Of a DNA stretch of 64,000 nt, positions 34,633 through 42,511 are shown piece after piece (the stretch's first letter is position 1; every line of letters begins with the position of its first letter). Source of the DNA: Bacteriovoracaceae bacterium UBA4097 (GTDB lineage: Bacteria; Bdellovibrionota; Bacteriovoracia; Bacteriovoracales; Bacteriovoracaceae). Where the stretch lies: the NCBI GenBank assembly GCA_002381765.1, contig DFXX01000044.1, positions 7,016-71,015 on the forward strand. Direction: 5' to 3'. The notes beneath the pieces are model-generated. The model saw only the letters and a list, made by a program, of their open reading frames with translations. It did not search any database and was not told the DNA's origin. Position numbers and translations under genes: made by a program.

Positions 34633-35511
34633 TTATGCACTAACGATTTGAGACTGTTGCTTCATTACTATACAATTTATCTTAAAGCATCTAATCTCGT
34701 TATCACGCTCTTCACATCGGGCCCAAACATACTCGGAGTTTAAGTATAAAGGTTCAAGCCTTCTACTTTTCCCAGGATTTGAGCCACCCATATAAGTAAC
34801 CACTACTTTTCTCTGATTCCTCGAAACACTTTGAAGACTATCAAGCACCAATGTAGAACGAATCTGACCAAACAACCTCGAAGCGACACATAAATCAAAG
34901 ATGGTTATTTCTTTCAAAAGCAAGGGTGCAAGTTTCATTGCTTCAGAGCATACACCCTTGATTGCAGATAGCTCATTTTTACTCTTGGGTCTGATAGTTA
35001 CGATCCGGCTTAATGTTTCAGGATTAAGGAAGTTTTTATTCCTAGGCCCTAATTGGGAATTTTTAATTTGTAATAGCAACTCTGTAAGAATACGACTTTC
35101 TAGCTCCGAATCTTTTTCCAGAATAATATGACTCGCTTCCATTTTTTTAGAGTTTAAGATTACTTTCTTGTCTGACGGATGCTCACGCTCAGATTTAGGT
35201 TGTACAGGAACTGTATCTTTGACCTTGGTCTGAACACGATTTGATTCATTGAGTGAGGCAAGAAAATCTGCCCGAGACTTCTTCTCCCGTTTTTCCTTTT
35301 TAAATAAATAGCGTTCAAAACTAATCACAGTAATGGCCAATAATGTGAAAAGAATCTCATAGGGGGTGAAACGCCATTTTTCAGGGATGTAATAAGCCTC
35401 AAAGACTTGATCTTGGATAAACCTTAAAAAGGCCGTAAGAGGCATCATAGCAATAAATAGGTAGCACCAGGACAAGTAAGCACCGATTCTGCCTAATAAG
35501 AACTTAACCAT
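34633..35511 (-). CDS. Membrane-anchored HRDC / WYL-like protein
   Basis: 292 aa from ATG 35511, chosen because AGGG lies seven bases upstream; the frame runs open for 53 more codons. Two membrane helices (about 11-33 and 50-70), then a charged linker, an HRDC-like helical domain (about 138-202: LNPETLSRIVTIRPKSKNELSAIKGV in two parts) and a small beta domain (about 232-282) with VVVTYMGGSNPGKSRRLEPL and EIRCFKINCI, resembling WYL-like ligand or nucleic-acid-binding modules. HRDC and WYL modules usually belong to soluble helicase or regulator proteins, so the membrane anchor is odd. It is divergent from the helicase-nuclease gene. Confidence 0.6.
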   Translation of the reverse strand: MVKFLLGRIGAYLSWCYLFIAMMPLTAFLRFIQDQVFEAYYIPEKWRFTPYEILFTLLAITVISFERYLFKKEKREKKSRADFLASLNESNRVQTKVKDTVPVQPKSEREHPSDKKVILNSKKMEASHIILEKDSELESRILTELLLQIKNSQLGPRNKNFLNPETLSRIVTIRPKSKNELSAIKGVCSEAMKLAPLLLKEITIFDLCVASRLFGQIRSTLVLDSLQSVSRNQRKVVVTYMGGSNPGKSRRLEPLYLNSEYVWARCEERDNEIRCFKINCIVMKQQSQIVSA

Positions 35512-35728
35512 TGAATCCCTCTCTTTAGAGGACTTTATTACAAATACTAAGCCAATCTTGTAATGTAATTTCTGCAGGTTAAGGCGGCGTTTAGTGTTAT
35601 ATTTGGTGAACTGTTTAACTATTGGGCGATTTGAGCGTGCAACTCCTCGAATCTTAAGATTTCTCTTCATTAAGTTACTAATTCAAAGTCCGATAAATTC
35701 TCAATACTTTAAATAGCTTGGAGAATTC

Positions 35729-38700
35729 GTGTCACCATTAAAACCAGCCCAGTTGAGGCTTAAAAACATTTTCACATATATCCGAGAACTGACCAAACTT
35801 CGAACCCCACCTGCTTCAACAACTTCAAACTATGAATGGGAGATGAAATTCTCAACATTACCTAGCTACCCATCAATTCAAACATATTTAGTTCCTGAGA
35901 ATCCTGAACAAGAGTTTGATGGAATTATTCTAAGAATAAAAAGACCAAAGGAAACTCCTTGTCCTAAACCACCGACCGTACTTGAAGGATGGCTAGAAAA
36001 TGGGTGGGAAAAATTAGAGCATTCAGCAAATCATATCGCTGCTAAAAATACTTTCCATAAGTCAGACAACCAAACCGTTACAGAAAAATTTGAAAATGAT
36101 AATGGAAGAGTTATAGCATTCACCCAATGGCATCAGAAAAGAAATGACTGGCTGGAATCTGAAAGACCTGTCAGAGATGCTATCAGCATATTCTCTGAAT
36201 TCTTTGGGCTTCATGGTCAACTCCAACGAGAATCTGAAAAATTTCAACTTTACTTAGGTGATGGCCACTTAGTCTGGCAGAGTGCTATTGAAGCAGTGGA
36301 ACACCCAATACTCTTAAAAAAAGTACAACTAGAATTCAACTCTGCCATACCAGAGTTCATCATTAGAGATAGTGATGAAGATGCAGACCTATACACCTCT
36401 TTGCTCCGCCATCATGAACTTGATGGAAAATCCATAAATACTGTTAAGACACAGATTGAAAACAATCCTGTTCACCCGCTAATGGATGGAAGTTGCAATG
36501 ACTTCTTCAAATTCTTCATCCACACCTTTTTTGAAGATGGGCAATTTGTAGAAGACAAGTCTTCACTCAACAAGGATACCCCATCCATATATCGCGATCC
36601 TATCCTATTCTTGGGTGGAAGGACTCAAGGGTTTACTGAGGCACTAGATAAATTGATTGAGGCTACCAATGAAAACACAGAGATTTCAGAAGCCTTACTT
36701 CGTATTGTTGGAGTAGATGAAAAAGTTGTACCAGCGGTTGGTCATCAACCTCCATCACATGATCATCTAACCGGCGGAGCCAGTTCCGAAATTGACTTTT
36801 TGCTAACCAAGCCAGCGAACAAAGAACAAGAGAGAGTAATTGAAAGACTCGAAACGACTGGCTCGGTACTTGTCCAGGGTCCCCCTGGGACTGGTAAGTC
36901 CCACACTATTGCCAATATCATAGGTCATCTACTTGCTAGTGGAAAAACTGTATTGGTATCAAGTCATACTTCAAAGGCCTTAAGAGTTGTAAGAGATAAA
37001 GTTGCAAAAGACCTACAACCATTGTGCGTATCCGTTCTCGAAAATGATACCGTGAGCAAGAGTCAATTAGAAGAATCCGTGAATGGTATCGTTAGCTATC
37101 TTTCAAGAACAGACACTCACACAATTTCAAAAGAAATATCTCAGCTTCGGGAAAGAAGAACCGCTATTAAAAGGCAACTAGTTGCCGCAGAAGATGAAGC
37201 ACTCAAAATTAGAAAAGATGAATACGAAGACATCTTAATTGCTGGCGAGGGTATTCCTCCATCAGAAGCCGCACGAAGAGTGGCAGAAGCTGAGGAACTA
37301 CACTCATGGATTCCCCTACCAATTAAGCAAGGCTCACCATTAAACCTTACAGTGGAAGAAATAAAGTATCTCTATATTTCAAATGGCCTACTGTCTCAGA
37401 ACGATGAAGCGTGTTTAGAAGAAGGACTTCCAAATATAAATGAATTAATTGAACCAAGCTCACTGAATGAGCTTCTAACCCATATTTCGAGCATTCTCCC
37501 AGAAGACGCTGAGCAAATGAGTAGTCTCTGGGAACATAGAAATCAAGATTTCAATGAACTCGACAAACTCGCTCAAGGTATAAATAAATCCCTGGATATA
37601 TTTAATGCCAACGAATGGGTCAAAAAAGTTGTTGATGAAACTCGCTTAAGTGAGGAACATGTCCAACCTTGGCTGAGTCTGATGGAACAGGTGAACAGAA
37701 CGACTGAACAGATCGCCATAAGGTCAGAAATTATCTTGAAATACGGCCCTAAGATCAATGTAGATGTTGATGAAAAACTGCTTGCGACTACTAAAAGTGT
37801 CCATTCTTATGTCAAAGCTGGGAAAAAAGTAGGTTTTTTAAATACAGCTTTTAATTCTGACTGGAAATTAGTGATGACATCCACCAGTGTTGATTCTGGT
37901 GTGCCTACAAAAGAAGAACATTTTGCATCTTTGGTAGCTGCAATGGAATGTCATCTCATGAGGAAAGAACTCCTCATGAGATGGGAAAGACAGGTTTGCT
38001 CCATTGGTGGGCCTCCTTTGGATAATGAAAAGCCAGAAGCAAAAGCTAAATCATTATTACATGCCTTATCGTTAGCATCGAATTGGAATAATACGATTTG
38101 GAAAAACTTAGAAACTGAATTAAGAAACCAAGGATTTAAGCTGAAGGACTCTGTCGAAAAAATAACGGCAAGTTCTGAATCCATGAGTCACATTCAAACC
38201 ATACAAAAGTTAGTTGCCCAATGTTTGGTTCCTGCAATAAACTCTAGGAAACTCTGGGTAAGATTGAATGAGTTAGAAGCACAAAGAAGGACTACCTCAG
38301 CAGCTATAAGGTCACATTTACACAAAAATGCAAATGCATCTGTGTACCTCCACAAAATGATAGAAGCCATCGACCTAAAAGATATTGATCTCTACAGAAA
38401 ATTACATGCCGTTTTTCTTGACCTTCATCTAAAGCAAGATATCTTTAACAAACGAAAACAGCTTATAAATGCATTAAAGATCGTCTCCCCTGCTTGGTCA
38501 CAAGCTATCGCTGAAAGATCAAGCATCCACGGAAGCATTGAGGTTCCAGGAGACATTCTGGAAACATGGAAAATCACACAATGGAAGCAAGAAATAGACC
38601 GGCGAACATCAAAAGACTATTCAAGAGTACAAAGAGAAATATCAAGACTTAAAACCGATCTACAGGAAATCAACGCTCAATATGTTGAAAAACTTTCTTG

Positions 38701-40579
38701 GCAATTTCAATTTTCAAGAACTGGACTGGCCGAGAAGCAAGCACTCACAGGATGGCAGCAACTTCAGAAAAGAATGACGAAGACAGGGAAAGGAAAATTC
38801 GACTCGGTTCTTCGGAGAGAAGCCCAAAAGACTCTCAAAAACTGCAAAAACGCAGTCCCTGTGTGGATTATGCCACTATCAAGAGTCTTCGATAGCTTCG
38901 ATTTAGTAGCTACTAAGTTCGATGTAATTATTCTGGATGAAGCAAGCCAAAGTGATATTACAGCCCTTGTGGCATTTGCCATAGCAAAGCAAGTTATTGT
39001 TGTTGGGGATAAGGAACAAGTTACTCCGTACGCTGTGGGACAAAACCTCGGACAAATCCAAGTCCTTATAGATCAAATTCTGCATGATGTACCAAACAAA
39101 TATCTCTATACTGGGAAGACATCAGTCTATGATCTTGCTGAACAATCTTTTGGTGAAACAATTAGGTTAATTGAACACTTCCGTTGTGTTCCAGACATTA
39201 TTCAATTTAGCAATCATCTCTCTTATGGTGATATTCGTCCCTTAAGAGAAGCAGCAAGCAGTCCATTTGAAAAACATCTTATTGCTCACAGGATTCAAGG
39301 AGCATCCTCTAACGACAAGAAAAACAAAAAGGAGGCTATTGAAGTCGCATCAATTATATCTGCTATGACCGAAAGTAATGAATACTCAAAGTCATCTATC
39401 GGTGTGATTTCCATGGTCGGTACAGAACAGGCAATACTTATAGACAGCATTCTTCAAAAGAAACTTCCCACGGACAAATACGCAAAACACTCTCTTCTTT
39501 GTGGGAATGCATCTCAATTCCAAGGTGATGAAAGAGATGTGATCCTAATTTCAATCGTTGATACTTGTGAAAACCCTCCCTTATCAATTAGGCAGGACGA
39601 ATCATTCCAGAAAACTTTTAACGTCGCTTCTTCTCGTGCCAGAGATCAATTATGGGTGGTGCATTCATTAAATCCTTCAACTGATTTAAAGCCAGGTGAT
39701 TTAAGACTTAGATTGATACAACACGCTGAAGACCCTAAGGAGCTTGAAACTTTGATTACAGCAACACAAGCCAAGGCTGATCCAAAGTCTAAGGTTTTTG
39801 AGCCAATGGTAATAAAAGACTTGATGCAGGCTGGTTTTAGAGTCATTCCTCAATGGAAAGTTGGGGCCTACACCATAGATATGGTTATAGAAGGCGATAA
39901 AAAGAGAATAGCGATTGAATGCGACGGAGATCGTTATCACCCTATTGAAAAAATCTCCGATGATATTCAAAGGCAGATGGTTCTTGAGAGACTTGGATGG
40001 AGATTTATAAGGATTCGTGGGACTGAATACTTCCGCCATAAGAAACGAACGATGGAAAGAGTAATCAGTGAGCTTGAAGGCTTTGGCATAGAAAGATTGG
40101 GCCCTGTCGGTACGGAAGCAAAGAAGGAATCCCAAGTAGATTTACTACATCAGCAAATTTTACTTCGTGCTGAAGAAATTCGGACAATATGGCTTACAGA
40201 GGAAGACGTGGTCGAGGTAAAACCGAAAAGGAATAGATGGGGCAAACAAACGAAGAAAACATCTGATGAAACGCCACCCTTTCTGATCATCAATGATTCT
40301 AAACAGACAGATGTATCTACACTGGAAGTAAGAAATAAAGTGATTGAAACCCCGAAAGAGACATCACAACCTGAAAGCGAAGATATAATCGACTTTATCC
40401 ACCAAAAAGGTTTCGAAACCATAGATAAGAGAAACGTTGGTGGTAGCTTATGGGTAATTGACCACCCTGATTTCAAGAAAATAAAAAACGAACTTGAAAG
40501 TCGTGGATGGAAATTCGCTTTTGCTCCCAACGGCAGCGCCTCAACAAAGAAACGTCCTGGATGGTATTCGAAAAAATAG
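35729..40579 (+). CDS. SF1 (DNA2/Upf1-like) helicase fused to Vsr-like nuclease, probable anti-phage protein
   Basis: 1616 aa, GTG start with GGAG six bases upstream. The N-terminal ~370 residues match nothing I recognise. SF1 motifs: Walker A (VQGPPGTGKSHTIANI, about 384), DEAS box (IILDEASQSDI, about 1069), GDKEQVTPYAVG, LIEHFRCVPDIIQFSN, ASQFQGDERDVILIS and FNVASSRARDQLWVVH. A long coiled insertion lies between the first two motifs. Residues ~1360-1450 form a PD-(D/E)xK/Vsr-like nuclease (YTIDMVIEG then IAIECDGDRYH, LGWRFIRIRGTEYF). A final domain (~1551-1612) has the pattern IDKRNVGGSLWVI..GWKFAFAPNG. The helicase-Vsr order is that of the Hhe-type defence protein, but a typical DUF4011 start is not evident. 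Confidence 0.85.
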   Translation: MSPLKPAQLRLKNIFTYIRELTKLRTPPASTTSNYEWEMKFSTLPSYPSIQTYLVPENPEQEFDGIILRIKRPKETPCPKPPTVLEGWLENGWEKLEHSANHIAAKNTFHKSDNQTVTEKFENDNGRVIAFTQWHQKRNDWLESERPVRDAISIFSEFFGLHGQLQRESEKFQLYLGDGHLVWQSAIEAVEHPILLKKVQLEFNSAIPEFIIRDSDEDADLYTSLLRHHELDGKSINTVKTQIENNPVHPLMDGSCNDFFKFFIHTFFEDGQFVEDKSSLNKDTPSIYRDPILFLGGRTQGFTEALDKLIEATNENTEISEALLRIVGVDEKVVPAVGHQPPSHDHLTGGASSEIDFLLTKPANKEQERVIERLETTGSVLVQGPPGTGKSHTIANIIGHLLASGKTVLVSSHTSKALRVVRDKVAKDLQPLCVSVLENDTVSKSQLEESVNGIVSYLSRTDTHTISKEISQLRERRTAIKRQLVAAEDEALKIRKDEYEDILIAGEGIPPSEAARRVAEAEELHSWIPLPIKQGSPLNLTVEEIKYLYISNGLLSQNDEACLEEGLPNINELIEPSSLNELLTHISSILPEDAEQMSSLWEHRNQDFNELDKLAQGINKSLDIFNANEWVKKVVDETRLSEEHVQPWLSLMEQVNRTTEQIAIRSEIILKYGPKINVDVDEKLLATTKSVHSYVKAGKKVGFLNTAFNSDWKLVMTSTSVDSGVPTKEEHFASLVAAMECHLMRKELLMRWERQVCSIGGPPLDNEKPEAKAKSLLHALSLASNWNNTIWKNLETELRNQGFKLKDSVEKITASSESMSHIQTIQKLVAQCLVPAINSRKLWVRLNELEAQRRTTSAAIRSHLHKNANASVYLHKMIEAIDLKDIDLYRKLHAVFLDLHLKQDIFNKRKQLINALKIVSPAWSQAIAERSSIHGSIEVPGDILETWKITQWKQEIDRRTSKDYSRVQREISRLKTDLQEINAQYVEKLSWQFQFSRTGLAEKQALTGWQQLQKRMTKTGKGKFDSVLRREAQKTLKNCKNAVPVWIMPLSRVFDSFDLVATKFDVIILDEASQSDITALVAFAIAKQVIVVGDKEQVTPYAVGQNLGQIQVLIDQILHDVPNKYLYTGKTSVYDLAEQSFGETIRLIEHFRCVPDIIQFSNHLSYGDIRPLREAASSPFEKHLIAHRIQGASSNDKKNKKEAIEVASIISAMTESNEYSKSSIGVISMVGTEQAILIDSILQKKLPTDKYAKHSLLCGNASQFQGDERDVILISIVDTCENPPLSIRQDESFQKTFNVASSRARDQLWVVHSLNPSTDLKPGDLRLRLIQHAEDPKELETLITATQAKADPKSKVFEPMVIKDLMQAGFRVIPQWKVGAYTIDMVIEGDKKRIAIECDGDRYHPIEKISDDIQRQMVLERLGWRFIRIRGTEYFRHKKRTMERVISELEGFGIERLGPVGTEAKKESQVDLLHQQILLRAEEIRTIWLTEEDVVEVKPKRNRWGKQTKKTSDETPPFLIINDSKQTDVSTLEVRNKVIETPKETSQPESEDIIDFIHQKGFETIDKRNVGGSLWVIDHPDFKKIKNELESRGWKFAFAPNGSASTKKRPGWYSKK

Positions 40580-40594
40580 AACAATCGAGATTAT

Positions 40595-40924
40595 ATGTAT
40601 TGGATAGTTATTGCACTTTCAGTGTTTACATTTATTAGCCATTTACACTTTTTAAAACGCTTAAAGGAGATGGCGAAAATCTTAGATGAAAGAGACGCAG
40701 AGTACCTGGAGAAGATTAAGACCCTTTCTGAAAAATTGAATGAGTATCGAAGCAACCAAAGTCAGCTACTCAGCACTAGGTTGGAATCACTTAAAAGTGA
40801 CCTTAATTACGGTTTAGGAGACGAAGTTAAACAACTTAAATTAAAAGTTAGCTTCATAGAAAAGAAACTGGGAGTTTCCGTCATTGAATACCTTGAGAAA
40901 GAAGGCCTAAGTAGTTCTTCTTAG
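40595..40924 (+). CDS. Small membrane coiled-coil protein behind the helicase
   Basis: 109 aa, beginning 15 bases after the helicase stop. One N-terminal membrane helix (MYWIVIALSVFTFISHLHFL) is followed by a charged coiled coil (about 20-95: LKEMAKILDERDAEYLEKI, LSEKLNEYRSNQSQLL, VKQLKLKVSFIEKKLGV). No family is recognised. The tight spacing says it is co-expressed with the helicase-nuclease and may anchor or oligomerise it. The Shine-Dalgarno is weak, consistent with translational coupling. Confidence 0.7.
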   Translation: MYWIVIALSVFTFISHLHFLKRLKEMAKILDERDAEYLEKIKTLSEKLNEYRSNQSQLLSTRLESLKSDLNYGLGDEVKQLKLKVSFIEKKLGVSVIEYLEKEGLSSSS

Positions 40925-40966
40925 AACTCTATCAAATCCAAACTAGCTTGAAGAACGAACTACCGT

Positions 40967-41614
40967 TTGGGGAAGGGGCACTCGGCCCCATTCTTCGAGT
41001 GCTTAAAACCTCTCTATCGTGATCTTGCTCTATTTCACTATTTTTCTGCATCTCGTATTGGAGAAGCCGCAGGACTTCAATGGTCGCGAATAGATTTTGA
41101 GAATCGTAAAGTGACGATTATGGAAACTTGCCGTTGGGACATGTCCTCAAAGACATTCATTGGCTTGAATCCTTTCCCAGAGAATAAGGAATCTCGAACT
41201 ATTTATATGACTGATGAAATCTGCGAGATTCTTAAACGGCGCTTGGCTTTTAGACAAGCTGACAACAACTTTGTATTTCATGTCGATGGAAAACCACTTA
41301 ACTACTGCACGATCCAGCAAAACTACCGTGATGGGCAAAGAATTTCTGGAATACCCTTTCGAGGTACTCATTTCCTTCGTCACGGTATGGCCAAACTGGC
41401 CCGTAAAGTTGGTGGAGGCCTCGATGCCGTTGTTGCAATGACAGGTCACAAGGATTTCAAACTAGCAGATCACTACTCGAAACTGGATACTGAGTTTCAA
41501 AAAGAGACTTCCATAAAAATCATGGAACACATCAAGCAAGAGTTGAAAGCTGAAATCCCGACTGAAACGCCTGACAATGTTGTGAGCATTGCGAAGTTCA
41601 ACCGTGCCAAGTAA
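40967..41614 (+). pseudogene. Tyrosine recombinase, N-terminal domain missing
   Basis: About 215 aa of a phage-type integrase catalytic domain with all main catalytic residues: Arg in SASRIGEAAGLQW, His and Arg in HFLRHGMAKLA, His in MTGHKDF and the nucleophile Tyr in ADHYSKL. The core-binding and arm-binding domains that should precede are absent: an in-frame TGA lies at 40949 and only a weak TTG start is available. It is probably a truncated remnant of the enzyme that inserted the island; independent activity is doubtful. It lies immediately before mutM, as expected for an integrase at its own attachment site. Confidence 0.75.
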
Positions 41615-41633
41615 TCTATAACTCGCCCTCAGG

Positions 41634-41661
41634 TCGCCCCTCGCCTCGCCCTGAGAATTTT
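41634..41661 (+). repeat. Subterminal GC-rich repeat, right end of module 2
   Basis: TCGCCCCTCGCCTCGCCCTG followed by AGAATTTT; matches 32395-32420 with small gaps and lies 40 bases before attachment repeat 3. Confidence 0.6.
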
Positions 41662-41700
41662 ACAGTTTTTTTATTAACAATAACTAAAGCTTAGAAGCAC

Positions 41701-41720
41701 ATGCCCGAACTACCCGAAGT
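41701..41720 (+). repeat. Attachment repeat 3 (functional mutM 5' end)
   Basis: ATGCCCGAACTACCCGAAGT forms the first 20 bases of intact mutM. It encodes the invariant PELPEV that makes the site conserved across hosts, a sensible target for an integrase. Confidence 0.88.
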
Positions 41721-42504
41721 CGAAACCATCCGCTCCCAACTCTCCCACTATCTCCCTTTCAAGATAGTCTCCCTCTCCACAACCCCGGAGCTCAAACAAA
41801 ACATCCTCCACACCGAGCTGCCGATTGTGAACCTCACCATCACTAGGATCAATCGCAAAGGCAAGATGCTCGATTTCGTCTTCGAAGACGGCTCCCATAT
41901 GCTCTCCCACCTTGGTATGACTGGAACCTGGCTCATCGGTGAAAGCATTAAATCTGGCAAGCATACTCACCTCACTCTTAAAGGCCATACTCATACTCTC
42001 GCCTATGATGATCCTCGCCGTTTTGGTCATCTTTATTACTTCAGCGCCGGCGAAGCGGAGCAAAAATTGAGAGAACTCGGAATGGATCTGGCCGATTCTG
42101 CTCTTGATCTGGACTATCTCACTCAGGCCATCAAACGCTTTCCGGAGCGTGCCCTCAAGGTGACACTACTTGATCAAAAGCTTTTCGCTGGTTCTGGAAA
42201 CTACATTGCCAATGAGATCTGTGCCCGCGCTGGCCTCCGTCCTACTCGAAAGTGCAATAAAGTTAAGAAAGAAGAATTCCCTAAGATCCTTAAGGCCATT
42301 CACGAAGTACTAGCACCGGCCCTCGCTTCGGGTGGCACTACCTTCCAAGGTGGATATCGGGACTCATCGGGAGAAAAAGGCATGGGCGTGCAGCATCTCG
42401 TAGTCTTTTATCAGAAGATTTGTCAGATGTGTAAGAAGACACCTGTGAAGAAAATTATCCTGGCCCAGCGAGGAACATATTACTGTCCTAAATGTCAGAA
42501 GTAA
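41701..42504 (+). CDS. mutM: Formamidopyrimidine-DNA glycosylase
   Basis: 267 aa, the usual length. It has the catalytic N-terminal Pro2-Glu3 in MPELPEVETI, the Lys in NRKGKMLDF, the void-filling and DNA-binding region SHLGMTGTWL, the helix-two-turn-helix segment with GSGNYIANEI and a C-terminal zinc finger (CQMC...CPKC) containing RGTYYCPKC. It excises 8-oxoguanine and formamidopyrimidines and nicks the site. Its own upstream region was displaced by the island and now lies before 30395, so its present promoter comes from island sequence; AGAAG before the ATG could serve as ribosome-binding site. Confidence 0.97.
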   Translation: MPELPEVETIRSQLSHYLPFKIVSLSTTPELKQNILHTELPIVNLTITRINRKGKMLDFVFEDGSHMLSHLGMTGTWLIGESIKSGKHTHLTLKGHTHTLAYDDPRRFGHLYYFSAGEAEQKLRELGMDLADSALDLDYLTQAIKRFPERALKVTLLDQKLFAGSGNYIANEICARAGLRPTRKCNKVKKEEFPKILKAIHEVLAPALASGGTTFQGGYRDSSGEKGMGVQHLVVFYQKICQMCKKTPVKKIILAQRGTYYCPKCQK

Positions 42505-42511
42505 GTATCAC

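Larger units (their letters stand above)
30395..41720 (+). mobile_element. Composite genomic island inserted at the 5' end of mutM
   Basis: Direct repeats of the first 20 bases of mutM lie at 30395, 32259 and 41701, splitting the region into modules of about 1.9 and 9.4 kb. A tyrosine recombinase gene (5' truncated) is 87 bases from the functional mutM start. Left-end arms next to the first two repeats are homologous and end with four 10-bp-phased repeats. The cargo is visibly more AT-rich than the flanks and made of hypothetical, membrane and defence-type proteins. Integration at mutM restored the gene's 5' end but replaced its upstream region. Confidence 0.82.

Noticed and set aside
36862..40050. 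Classification of the 1616-aa protein as a type I restriction or UvrD/RecB enzyme
   Set aside because: Its motifs (DEAS, GDKEQVTP, HFRCVPDIIQFSN, SSRARDQLW) are of the DNA2/Upf1-like group, and the nuclease core with ECDGDRYH is Vsr-like; no methylase or specificity gene is near.
39701..40135. 144-codon open frames on the minus strand at 39701 and 40150
   Set aside because: Antisense to the helicase-nuclease gene, with no start signals and no recognisable protein pattern.
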